A stretch of 23,576 bases of DNA from Micavibrio sp. UBA2705 (GTDB lineage Bacteria > Pseudomonadota > Alphaproteobacteria > Micavibrionales > Micavibrionaceae): positions 1-23,576 of the forward strand of contig DELD01000058.1 of the NCBI GenBank assembly GCA_002354205.1, read 5' to 3'. The position numbers and the translations under genes are program-made. Position 1 is the first letter of the stretch; each line of letters opens with the position of its first letter. Positions 1 through 7,554 of this stretch are shown here, in pieces. The notes beneath the pieces are model-generated. The model saw only the letters and a program-made list of their open reading frames with translations. It ran no database searches and was not told the origin of the DNA.

Positions 1-552
1 AACGGGGTCAATCCAGTTCCAACCTTTAAAGAATATCGCCACGCCGCCGATAATAACGGCGAGTGAGGCGAGGGCATCCATGACATTATGCAGGAAGGCC
101 GCGCGCATATTTTCGCTGCTGCTTGCATGGGTGCGCAGCAGCAAGGCTGTGCCGGTGTCGATAATTAATGCGACGGCGGCAACCCAGATCATGATCGGGG
201 CGTGCACATCTTCTGGGTTGATGATGTGGAAAACAGATTTTCCGGCTAGGAATACGCCAATGATGATGAGCGCTGTGAGGTTGATGAGTGCGGCGATAGA
301 TTCTGCGCGTTTGTAACCAAAGCTTCGTTTGTCATCAGCGGGGCGCTCACCAATCATGATCGCGACCAAGGCAAGGACGAGGGCGAGGGCGTCACTCGCA
401 TTATGCAGCGCATCAGTAAGCAGGGCGAGGGAGTTTGCCGCCACGCCGCCGATGATTTGCGCAATGGTCAGCAGGCCGTTAATGGCAATGGCAACGATAA
501 GGGCTTTTTTGCTTAAATGCGATGTTTGGTGGTGGGCGCAATCATGGGGCAT
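1..552 (-). CDS. Cation diffusion facilitator (CDF) family metal transporter, 3' part cut by window edge
   Basis: This inner-membrane exporter of divalent metal ions (probably Zn2+, possibly Co2+ or Cd2+) works by proton antiport in the CzcD/ZitB branch of the CDF family. The 184 visible codons read without a stop from the ATG at 552. They hold a short His-rich start (MPHDCAHHQTSH) and about five membrane segments. TM2 carries TDALHNASDALAL, with D47, H50 and D54. TM5 carries FLHNVMDA, with H155 and D159 in the HxxxD arrangement of the CDF metal site. The last helix and the C-terminal cytoplasmic domain lie beyond base 1. It is divergent from the M15D peptidase, with about 65 bp between start codons. 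No strong Shine-Dalgarno precedes the ATG. Family assignment is firm; metal specificity is inferred only loosely from the His-rich start. Confidence 0.9.
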   Translation of the reverse strand, partial: MPHDCAHHQTSHLSKKALIVAIAINGLLTIAQIIGGVAANSLALLTDALHNASDALALVLALVAIMIGERPADDKRSFGYKRAESIAALINLTALIIIGVFLAGKSVFHIINPEDVHAPIMIWVAAVALIIDTGTALLLRTHASSSENMRAAFLHNVMDALASLAVIIGGVAIFFKGWNWIDPV

Positions 553-590
553 ATCGTCACGGTCTCTGTTTTATGTTATTGTCTGGGAAC

Positions 591-596
591 TATAAT
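591..596 (+). promoter_or_regulatory. Putative -10 box for the M15D peptidase gene
   Basis: A perfect TATAAT lies in the short gap between the divergent CDF and M15D genes, 20 bp before the ATG at 617. It predicts a transcript starting near 603. The -35 region about 17 bp upstream is T-rich but does not match TTGACA well, so this is a weak call. Confidence 0.35.
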
Positions 597-616
597 CAAA
601 ACGAGTGTTCGCCGCG

Positions 617-1288
617 ATGAAAAAAATTGAAATTAGCGATCTTGTCCATATGGATGGGCATGAGGGGCTTTATATAGCAGACGTTGTTTATGCCGATGCC
701 GCGCATCCTGATAATGTTTTTGGCTGCGCGCTGTACCGTAGCGGCGCACAGATTTACCTGCATCGGCGTTTGGCTGATATTGTGCTTAGCGCGGCAGCGC
801 AGGCGAAAAATGATGGTTTAAAGCTGATGGTTAAAGACGGGTTGCGCCCGATGGAAGCGCAAACAGCTATGGGACAAAGCCCAATTGCCAAAAAACACTC
901 TGAATGGTTGGTTGAGCCGCGGTTGATATCACCTGCGGGGGCGGGCGGCCACCCGCGCGGGATGGCGGTTGATGTGACATTGCTTGACCCACATAAAGGC
1001 GTAGAGCTTGATATGGGTACACCTTTTGATTGCTTCCCTGAGGATAAAGATGCAGGGATCTGGCCTGCGCATCGTGAATATACCGATTTGCCGCAAATAT
1101 GCCTTGATAACCGTGCGCGTTTGGATGGTTATATGATGCGCGCGGGGGCGGAATGCGCAGAAAAATTGCTCGCTTTACGTGCAGAATGGTGGGATTATCG
1201 TTTTTATCCCGAAGAAACAGCGCAGTATCAACCGCTAAGCGACCTTGATTTACCTGATGATATGCGTCTTTGTTTGGATGCTACGTAA
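617..1288 (+). CDS. M15D family D-Ala-D-Ala dipeptidase (VanX/DdpX-like)
   Basis: Predicted zinc dipeptidase of MEROPS family M15D, which hydrolyses D-Ala-D-Ala or similar cell-wall dipeptides; outside vancomycin resistance clusters these enzymes are thought to recycle peptidoglycan. Numbering from the ATG at 617 gives 223 residues. The substrate-binding segment is DGLRP (R77, matching VanX R71). The zinc segment is GGHPRGMAVDVTLLD, with H112 and D119, followed by MGTPFDCF as in the family. The third VanX zinc ligand lies in EWWHY; here the segment is EWWDYRF, so the catalytic Glu is kept (E190) but Asp193 replaces His. No signal peptide is visible, so it is probably cytoplasmic. An in-frame GTG at 605 is an alternative start, but the -10 box ending at 596 fits 617 better; neither has a good Shine-Dalgarno. 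Family assignment is firm, activity less certain. Confidence 0.88.
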   Translation: MKKIEISDLVHMDGHEGLYIADVVYADAAHPDNVFGCALYRSGAQIYLHRRLADIVLSAAAQAKNDGLKLMVKDGLRPMEAQTAMGQSPIAKKHSEWLVEPRLISPAGAGGHPRGMAVDVTLLDPHKGVELDMGTPFDCFPEDKDAGIWPAHREYTDLPQICLDNRARLDGYMMRAGAECAEKLLALRAEWWDYRFYPEETAQYQPLSDLDLPDDMRLCLDAT

Positions 1289-1386
1289 ATAAAGCTTGCA
1301 TAACTGCGCGATTATACGTTTTATGGGGGCGCAATATGTATTATACTTCATGTTGTATATTTAATAAGAAAGATAGATAAATTTAA

Positions 1387-2829
1387 ATGAATGATATTCA
1401 AACGTTTGAAGACCTAGGTCTTAGCGACGAAACAATGAAAGCCTTGAATGATGCTGGCTACAAAAAGCCAACGCCAATTCAAGCACAAGCAATTCCCAAT
1501 ATTTTAATGGCTCGCGATTTAGTTGGCCTTGCACAAACAGGCACAGGTAAGACAGCAAGTTTTACACTGCCGATGATAGACATACTTTCCACAGGCCGTG
1601 CACGCGCACGTATGCCGCGTTCTTTGGTGTTAGCGCCAACGCGCGAGCTTGCGGCGCAGGTGGCTGAGAATTTTGATAAATACGGTAAGTACCATAATTT
1701 GACAAAGGCTCTGCTTGTCGGCGGCTCTGCTATGGGCGAACAAATGAAGCTTTTGGACCAAGGGGTTGATGTTTTAATCGCAACGCCAGGGCGCTTGCTC
1801 GATTTATTTGACCGTGGCTCAATGATACTCTCTGATATGAAGATATTAGTGATTGATGAAGCTGACCGTATGCTTGATATGGGCTTTATCCCTGATATTG
1901 AGAAGATTGTTAGTAAGCTTCCACCTTTGCGTCAGACATTGCTGTTCTCAGCAACGATGCCAAATGAAGTGAAGCGCCTGACGGAAAAGTTTTTGAGTAA
2001 TCCGCGTACGGTATCGGTTGCTCCGCCAGCAACGGCATCTGCGAATATTACGCAGAATTTGACTTGGGTCACACCAAAGGACAAAAAGCGCGTTTTGGCG
2101 CATTTGCTGCAAAAAGAGAAGGTCGCGAATGCGTTTATCTTTTGTAACCGTAAACGTGATATTTCTTCGCTTTGTGACTTTTTGAAAAAAGAAGGCTTTT
2201 CAGCCGAAGCGATGCATGGTGATTTGGCGCAAACGCAGCGTACAGAAACATTAGCGAAGTTCAAAAACAATGAATTGACGCTGCTTGTGTGTTCTGATGT
2301 TGCTGCGCGTGGCCTTGATGTGCAGGGCGTATCACACGTATTTAACTATGACATTCCTATGCATGCGGATGATTACGTTCACCGTATTGGCCGTACAGGC
2401 CGCGCAGGAATGACCGGCGTTTCATGGTCTTTGGCTGTGAAGGATGATGAAAAATACGTCAAAGCGATTGAGAAAATCACGAAAAGCGAGCTTCCTGTTG
2501 TTGAGGTTGATGGCGCGCTTGCTCGTGGCGCGAATAAGGGCGGCACCACGCGCCCTGAGCGTCAGGATAAAACAAAATCCGATAATGCAAGCCGTTCACG
2601 CAGCCGTCATAACAACAATAACAGCAGCAAGAATAATGACGACAACGCGCAAAAAAATACGCGTAGTGAACCCAAAAAGCCAGCTGTGCGTAAGCCGCGT
2701 GAGCAAAAGGAAGTTAACCCTTACGATCACAGAACAAATCACAATGCAGATAAGCATAAGCGTTATCAAGATGATGATTTACCTGATGTGGTTGGTTTCG
2801 GTGAAGATTTACCGTCTTTCATGAAATAA
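1387..2829 (+). CDS. DEAD-box ATP-dependent RNA helicase, RhlE-like
   Basis: Cytoplasmic RNA helicase of 480 residues that unwinds RNA duplexes using ATP; RhlE-type enzymes act in ribosome assembly and mRNA decay, often under cold conditions. All core motifs are visible in order: Q motif KKPTPIQAQAIP, motif I AQTGTGKT, Ia PTRELAAQ, Ib TPGRLLD, II DEAD, III SAT, IV FIFCNRKRD, V ARGLDVQGV and VI HRIGRTGR. After about residue 375 comes a disordered tail of about 100 residues rich in Asn, Lys, Arg and Ser with a run of Asn, as often seen in RhlE/DeaD proteins and thought to bind RNA. The tail ends in an acidic, hydrophobic DDDLPDVVGFGEDLPSFMK segment. The ATG at 1387 follows an A-rich leader with a weak AGAAAGA element. 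The gene has about 100 bp of AT-rich DNA upstream and an intrinsic terminator downstream, so it is probably monocistronic. Confidence 0.95.
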   Translation: MNDIQTFEDLGLSDETMKALNDAGYKKPTPIQAQAIPNILMARDLVGLAQTGTGKTASFTLPMIDILSTGRARARMPRSLVLAPTRELAAQVAENFDKYGKYHNLTKALLVGGSAMGEQMKLLDQGVDVLIATPGRLLDLFDRGSMILSDMKILVIDEADRMLDMGFIPDIEKIVSKLPPLRQTLLFSATMPNEVKRLTEKFLSNPRTVSVAPPATASANITQNLTWVTPKDKKRVLAHLLQKEKVANAFIFCNRKRDISSLCDFLKKEGFSAEAMHGDLAQTQRTETLAKFKNNELTLLVCSDVAARGLDVQGVSHVFNYDIPMHADDYVHRIGRTGRAGMTGVSWSLAVKDDEKYVKAIEKITKSELPVVEVDGALARGANKGGTTRPERQDKTKSDNASRSRSRHNNNNSSKNNDDNAQKNTRSEPKKPAVRKPREQKEVNPYDHRTNHNADKHKRYQDDDLPDVVGFGEDLPSFMK

Positions 2830-2848
2830 AATCGATTATCGCAAATGA

Positions 2849-2891
2849 AACGCTGTTTTTTTCGTGTAATCCGCGGAAAACAGCGTTTTTC
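2849..2891 (+). terminator. Rho-independent terminator of the helicase gene
   Basis: A perfect 11-bp inverted repeat, AACGCTGTTTT at 2849-2859 and AAAACAGCGTT at 2877-2887, is followed by further T residues. It sits 20 bp after the helicase stop codon. The loop is 17 nt. Because A and T tracts flank the stem it might also work for minus-strand transcription, but no minus-strand gene ends here. Confidence 0.85.
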
Positions 2892-2945
2892 TGTTTCATA
2901 TCAGGCGCGGTTATTTTATGATGGTTGGGTTATAAATAAATAATC

Positions 2946-5150
2946 TTGGCTCGTATCTTGTCTTCATCTCAATATCGTAAATTTTTAACTGTTTTATGTG
3001 CATCTACGATGATGGCTGTTTTACCGCCACAAATGGCGTTTGCGCAAAGCAATGATAAAGCGCCCGTTGATTTTGTCGCTGACAGCCTCAGCCACGATGA
3101 TGCAAATCAGAAGATTATCGCGAAAGGCAATGTTGAACTGGCGCAGTCAGGCCGCGTTGTGCGCGCAGATGAAATTATCTATGATTTACGCAGCGATAAA
3201 ATTATTGCCAAGGGCAATGTCGCCCTGACCGATGAAGACGGCAATGTGTATTTTGCGGATTACCTTGATTTAAACGATTCCTTTAAAGACGGTTTTGCCG
3301 ATAAGATTCGCGTCGTTCTGGTACAGGGGGATTATTTTTGGGCAGATAAGGCTGAGCGCATTGGCGGCACAGTGACGCGGATGGAAAATGCCCGTTATAC
3401 ACCGTGTGAGCCTTGTGAAAATAATCCTGAAAAAGACCCAGCATGGTCAATTAATGCGAAAAAAGTTGAACATGATCAAGAGGAACATCGCGTTTCTTAT
3501 CATAATGCGTGGTTTGAATTTTTTGGTGTGCCTGTGGCCTATACGCCATATTTCTCTCATGCTGACGGTACAGTAAAGCAAAAAAGCGGCCTGCTTGCGC
3601 CGACATTTAGCTTAGATAGCGAACTAGGTGCGGGCGTTGAAACCGCTTATTACTGGGGGGCTGCGCCTGATATGGACGCAACGATTGGCTTGCAGGCATT
3701 TACAAAGGAAACGCCAGTGCTGCTAGGTGAGTTCCGCAAACGCTTTAGCGATGCATCAATTGTACTGAACGGCAGCATTACGGAATCTGGACGCACGGAG
3801 CGTTCTGCTGGACGCGAAATTGGTATTTCTGATGAGGTGCGTGGCCACCTGCAAGGCGTAGGGCTGTGGGATATTGACGATAAATGGCGTGCAGGCTTTG
3901 ATGTCGAACTGGTCAGCGATAATCAGTATTTGAACCAATATAATATTTCTGATGAAGACGTACTGGAAAGTGAAGCTTTCGTTGAGCGTTTTGATGGGCG
4001 TAATTATGCTGCGACGCGGGCGCTTTTCTTCCAAGACTTACGTATTGACCGCGATGTTGATCAGCCAAATGTTGTGCCTGAAATGGAAGCAAGTTTTGTG
4101 CAAGATGCTGGCGCATTTCTAGGCGGCCGCCTAGATGGCGATATTTCATTTTTAGGGTTGCGCCGTGAAGGTAGCGATCAAGATTTAAACCGTTTAAGCC
4201 TACGTACAGGATGGGAACGCCGCTTTATTAGTGGTTATGGCTTGGTAAGTGATTTAGAAACCTATGTACACGGCGATGCTTATAATATTCGTGATATAGG
4301 CTTAGATGATGAAACCAAGACGGAAGGGCGTGTCTACCCCGTTGCTAACTTTAAAACTGAGCTGCCAATTGCGCGTCCGTTTGATGGTTATCAAGTGATG
4401 TTTGCACCTGTCGCAGGTGTTACCATTGCGCCAGATTTAAATGAGAGTGATGAAGACGACATTCCAAACGAAGATAGTTTGGATGTGAAGCTTGATAGTA
4501 CGAACTTGTTTGAAGCAAGCCGCTTCCCTGGTCTTGACCGTGTTGAAGATGATATTAAAGCGACATATGGCATTCGCGCTGGCGTTTATGGTGATGGCGG
4601 ATCGCATACTGAATTGTTTATTGGGCAAAGCTACCGTTTTGATGACCAAGATAATCCATTTGAAAGTGGTTCAGGTTTAGCGCGGCAACGTTCTGACTTT
4701 GTTGGTTCAATTAGCGCGGATATTGCATCAGATTATTTCTTTGATTATCGTTTTCAAATGGATGGTGGGTCTCTCGAATCTGAACGCCATGAGTTATCTG
4801 CTGCCGCAAACCTTGGTAAGGTTGAACTTGCGACCCATTACTTTTATGACCGTTCATATAATGGTGCAGGCATCACAGACCCCGATGATGATGGCAGCCG
4901 TGAGCAGCTTGATTCTAGTATGGCGTACTACTTTCAGCCTGACTGGCGCTTCCGTGTGGCGGGGCGCTATGATTTAGGAGAAGATGAAGGCTTGCGTAAT
5001 GCAGATTTTGGTTTGGATTATCTTGGGCAGTGCTGGTCGCTATCAACAACATTGCGCCGTAATTTAACCGATGATTCGACAGGGGAAAGCTCAACGGAGT
5101 TTATGTTTAGCCTGTCGTTAAAGAATATTGGGAATTTTGTTGACCAATAA
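2946..5150 (+). CDS. lptD: LPS-assembly protein LptD
   Basis: Outer-membrane beta-barrel that, with LptE, inserts lipopolysaccharide into the outer leaflet as the last step of the Lpt pathway. The 734 residues begin with a signal peptide (cleavage likely after MAFA, before QSNDK). An OstA/LptA-like periplasmic domain follows (about residues 40-140), with the repeated phrase KIIAKGNV. The rest is a long barrel region ending in alternating strands. Mature cysteines are C154, C157 (CEPC) and C696; Escherichia coli LptD has four in two disulfides, so at most one N-to-C disulfide of that kind is possible here. The start is TTG at 2946: an in-frame stop lies 9 bp upstream and the first ATG would remove most of the signal peptide; TTG at 2958 is an alternative. 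No Shine-Dalgarno is evident. The usual partners surA, pdxA and rsmA are not downstream. Confidence 0.93.
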   Translation: MARILSSSQYRKFLTVLCASTMMAVLPPQMAFAQSNDKAPVDFVADSLSHDDANQKIIAKGNVELAQSGRVVRADEIIYDLRSDKIIAKGNVALTDEDGNVYFADYLDLNDSFKDGFADKIRVVLVQGDYFWADKAERIGGTVTRMENARYTPCEPCENNPEKDPAWSINAKKVEHDQEEHRVSYHNAWFEFFGVPVAYTPYFSHADGTVKQKSGLLAPTFSLDSELGAGVETAYYWGAAPDMDATIGLQAFTKETPVLLGEFRKRFSDASIVLNGSITESGRTERSAGREIGISDEVRGHLQGVGLWDIDDKWRAGFDVELVSDNQYLNQYNISDEDVLESEAFVERFDGRNYAATRALFFQDLRIDRDVDQPNVVPEMEASFVQDAGAFLGGRLDGDISFLGLRREGSDQDLNRLSLRTGWERRFISGYGLVSDLETYVHGDAYNIRDIGLDDETKTEGRVYPVANFKTELPIARPFDGYQVMFAPVAGVTIAPDLNESDEDDIPNEDSLDVKLDSTNLFEASRFPGLDRVEDDIKATYGIRAGVYGDGGSHTELFIGQSYRFDDQDNPFESGSGLARQRSDFVGSISADIASDYFFDYRFQMDGGSLESERHELSAAANLGKVELATHYFYDRSYNGAGITDPDDDGSREQLDSSMAYYFQPDWRFRVAGRYDLGEDEGLRNADFGLDYLGQCWSLSTTLRRNLTDDSTGESSTEFMFSLSLKNIGNFVDQ

Positions 5151-5202
5151 GCGACGTTTGCTTGTTAATTCTTTGTAAATCAGTTATTTGTTAGCTTCTA
5201 TT

Positions 5203-5208
5203 GAGGAG
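5203..5208 (+). promoter_or_regulatory. Strong ribosome binding site selecting a GTG start
   Basis: GAGGAG lies 9 nt before GTG at 5218. It is among the best Shine-Dalgarno sequences in the window and supports the GTG as the real start of the permease gene. Confidence 0.75.
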
Positions 5209-5217
5209 AGAGCTTAA

Positions 5218-7125
5218 GTGGAATTTTATTTAGACCCAAGTTTTCATATGTGGTTTACGCTCGGGCTAACGCTTTGTGCTGTTGTTGCCTTCGCGCGGGA
5301 TAAATGGCCGCTTGAAGTGACTAGCGGCGCGATTTTGACCGTTTTACTGCTATTTGGTCAGTTTTTTCCTTTGCTTAACGCTGATGGGCGTAACCAATTA
5401 GATTCGATGACATTGCTTTCTGGTTTTGCTAACCCGTCTTTGGTCGCTGTCTTGGCACTTCTTGTGATGGGGCAGGCGGTCATTCAAACCGATGCACTGC
5501 GCCCTGTGTCACGTTTGTTTCAAACAAGTAATCCCATATTGGCATGGATATCTATTATTTCTATCCTTATTTTTGTTTTAGGGGTCAGTGCCTTTATGAA
5601 CAATACGCCATTGGTTATTTTGGCTATCCCGATTATTCAGGCTTTGGCCAGTAAAGTTGGCATGTCAGAAAGCCGGATTATGATACCGCTTAGCTATGCG
5701 GCGATATTGGGCGGGATGATGACTTTGGTTGGCTCATCTACCAACCTTCTCGTGTCATCAGCAATGGAAGAACTTGGCTATGCGCCGCTGGGGTTCTGGG
5801 ATTTCACAGGCCCTGGTTTGGTTATGGCTGGGGTCGGTTTTGTTTACGTTATATTTGTCCTACCGCAAATTATGCCTGACCGGAAATCAATGACCGAAGA
5901 TTTGGTCGGCAGTGAAAAGCAGTTTATTGCGGAATTTGATGTCGCGGAATCAAGCTCTTTAGTTGGCATGGAATGCGAAGAAGGCACGTTCCCACAGTTG
6001 CCTGATTTAAACATACGTCTTATTCAGCGTGCAGGGCAGTTAATTTTGCCGCCTTTTGAAGGTTATGTGATCGAGGCAAATGATATTTTAATTGTTGCGG
6101 CGACGCGCGATTCTTTAGCGCAAATTTTATCCAAGCATCCAGGTTATTTATTATCTGATGATGAAGCGGATGTTCTTTCAAAGTTTAATGATGCTGGTGA
6201 AGAAGACGATGAGCCAAGAGAGCTTGATGAAAAAGAACAGGCACGCTCACGTACTTTGGCTGAGATTATGATCGCGCCAAACTCGCGTCTTATTGATATG
6301 TCCTTGGAACAAATCGGTTTTCACCGTCAGTTTAAAACCATTATTTTGGGCATCCAAAGGCGTGCGCGTGTTGTACGCCGCCGCCTTGGGCGTATCCGCC
6401 TTGAAGCAGGCGATGTGTTGCTTGTTTGCGGTAGCCGCACAGCGATTGAAGATTTACGCGGCAACCAAGACATGATCGTTTTGTCAGGATCGAAGCAAGA
6501 TTTAGCGAAAGTGAAAAAAGCGCCTGTTGCGGCGGCGATTTTCTTATTTGTAATTGCCGCAGCCGCAGGCGGATTAATGACGATTCCTGTGGCAGCGATC
6601 TCTGGCGCGGTGGCGATGATTGCGACAGGCTGCCTGAATGTGCGTCAAGCAACGCGTGCGATTGACCGTAAAATATTTTTACTTGTTGGCTCTATGCTTG
6701 CCTTGGGCGCAGCGCTGAAAAGTACGAATGGCGCAGGCTATATTGCCGAGCTTATTTTGGGGATGCCTTTTGTCGATAGCCCGCTTGCTTTGGCGCTTGT
6801 TTTATTCTTGCTTGTCGCGCTCACAACGAATGTTTTGACGAATAATGCCTGCGCGATTTTGTTTACGCCGATTGCGTTAAACCTGGCAACAGAGGTCGGC
6901 GTTGACCCGATAACGTTTGCGATTACGGTTATTTTTGCTGCAAATTGTTCTTTCGCTTCGCCGATAGGGTACCAAACCAATTTGCTTGTTATGGGGCCGG
7001 GCCATTACCGCTTTGTTGATTTTATTAAAGCTGGCGTGCCGTTAATCTTGATATTATGGGTGGCGTATATATTTGTCGCGCATTACCACTTTGGTTTAAA
7101 CGGCCTGTGGTTCTCGGATAAATAA
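5218..7125 (+). CDS. SLC13/DASS family permease with two RCK-C (TrkA-C) domains
   Basis: Inner-membrane transporter of 635 residues from the divalent anion:sodium symporter (SLC13) family. The first membrane half (about residues 5-220) contains FMNNTPLVILAIPI and VGSSTNLL. The second (about 440-630) contains NVLTNNACAILFTPIA and SPIGYQTNLL. These are the repeated Asn/Thr hairpin motifs that form the substrate and sodium sites. Between the halves lie two soluble segments, about 225-310 and 340-420, each ending in a phrase of the form 'I.AND.L.V.A..' or 'L.AGD.LLVCG', typical of RCK-C domains. Relatives with this insert are annotated as sulfate, citrate or general SLC13 permeases; the substrate cannot be told from sequence. 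The start is GTG with a good GAGGAG site. It lies 67 bp after lptD with no terminator between, so the two may be cotranscribed. It converges with ydbL. Confidence 0.9.
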   Translation: MEFYLDPSFHMWFTLGLTLCAVVAFARDKWPLEVTSGAILTVLLLFGQFFPLLNADGRNQLDSMTLLSGFANPSLVAVLALLVMGQAVIQTDALRPVSRLFQTSNPILAWISIISILIFVLGVSAFMNNTPLVILAIPIIQALASKVGMSESRIMIPLSYAAILGGMMTLVGSSTNLLVSSAMEELGYAPLGFWDFTGPGLVMAGVGFVYVIFVLPQIMPDRKSMTEDLVGSEKQFIAEFDVAESSSLVGMECEEGTFPQLPDLNIRLIQRAGQLILPPFEGYVIEANDILIVAATRDSLAQILSKHPGYLLSDDEADVLSKFNDAGEEDDEPRELDEKEQARSRTLAEIMIAPNSRLIDMSLEQIGFHRQFKTIILGIQRRARVVRRRLGRIRLEAGDVLLVCGSRTAIEDLRGNQDMIVLSGSKQDLAKVKKAPVAAAIFLFVIAAAAGGLMTIPVAAISGAVAMIATGCLNVRQATRAIDRKIFLLVGSMLALGAALKSTNGAGYIAELILGMPFVDSPLALALVLFLLVALTTNVLTNNACAILFTPIALNLATEVGVDPITFAITVIFAANCSFASPIGYQTNLLVMGPGHYRFVDFIKAGVPLILILWVAYIFVAHYHFGLNGLWFSDK

Positions 7126-7185
7126 GTGTTTGTAGGTAAATAAGTAGGGCTGTCGCGAGGCTCAATCTATAAGCTTTTCTGCGCG

Positions 7186-7554
7186 TTACTTTTTTTGCCA
7201 ACCGCCATTTTTATAGTAATAATGCCCTGGGCCAACGGCTTTATAGAATTGATCTGCAGCTTTTGCTTGTACATACTCAATAGGCAGCCTTTTTTTCTTT
7301 GCAGCGGCCTTATAGATGATCATTCGTCCCTGATTAATGCTTGTGATCAGCTCTTCTAAATATGCGTCTTTATATGCACCTGTTACTGCGCCAACAAGGC
7401 CATTGGGTAATTCACCAATCAAGCCGTATTGCTGCGCGGATTCTTTAGTGTGTTTAATAATGTTTTGTTGTGGCTGCGCTTTCTGCTGCGCAAAGGCAGG
7501 GATAGGCGCGGTAAGTATTAGCCCTGCAGTTAGGCATAAGGTTAATGTTCTCAT
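7186..7554 (-). CDS. YdbL-like DUF1318 periplasmic protein
   Basis: Small exported protein of 122 residues resembling YdbL (DUF1318). It has a clear signal peptide, with cleavage likely after IPAFA, before QQK. The mature part keeps the family layout: YGLIGELPNGLVGAV near the start of the domain, then a helix with ELITSINQGRMIIYKAAAKK and a C-terminal stretch AADQFYKAVGPGHYYY. In E. coli, YdbL is encoded with YdbH and YnbE and is reported to influence the YdbH-YnbE inter-membrane bridge. Its ATG overlaps the stop of the YdbH-like gene in an ATGA arrangement, so the two are translationally coupled. No YnbE-sized reading frame lies between or after them. Only 60 bp separate its stop from that of the converging permease gene, and I see no clear terminator there. 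Confidence 0.8.
   Translation of the reverse strand: MRTLTLCLTAGLILTAPIPAFAQQKAQPQQNIIKHTKESAQQYGLIGELPNGLVGAVTGAYKDAYLEELITSINQGRMIIYKAAAKKKRLPIEYVQAKAADQFYKAVGPGHYYYKNGGWQKK

Noticed and set aside
80..595. Plus-strand open frames over the left edge
   Set aside because: The minus strand encodes a CDF transporter with membrane segments and metal-site motifs throughout, so these frames are shadows.
617..1288. A vancomycin resistance (van) cluster
   Set aside because: No VanH, VanA-type ligase or two-component genes are nearby; lone M15D dipeptidases are widespread in Gram-negative bacteria.
1932..2270. A 112-codon open frame antisense to the helicase gene
   Set aside because: It lies wholly inside a well-supported helicase gene whose motifs span the region, has no ribosome binding site and resembles no family I know.
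2444..2824. A 126-codon open frame in another frame of the helicase tail
   Set aside because: The Arg/Ile/Thr-rich translation is what the repetitive Asn/Lys/Arg-coding tail gives in a shifted frame.
6341..6652. A 103-codon open frame antisense to the SLC13 permease gene
   Set aside because: It is a shadow of the GC-biased codon positions of the permease; its translation is low-complexity Ser/Gln/Leu without a recognisable domain.
7126..7185. Intrinsic terminator between the converging permease and ydbL genes
   Set aside because: TCGCGA is palindromic, but I found no stem longer than about 6 bp and no adjacent T tract on either strand.
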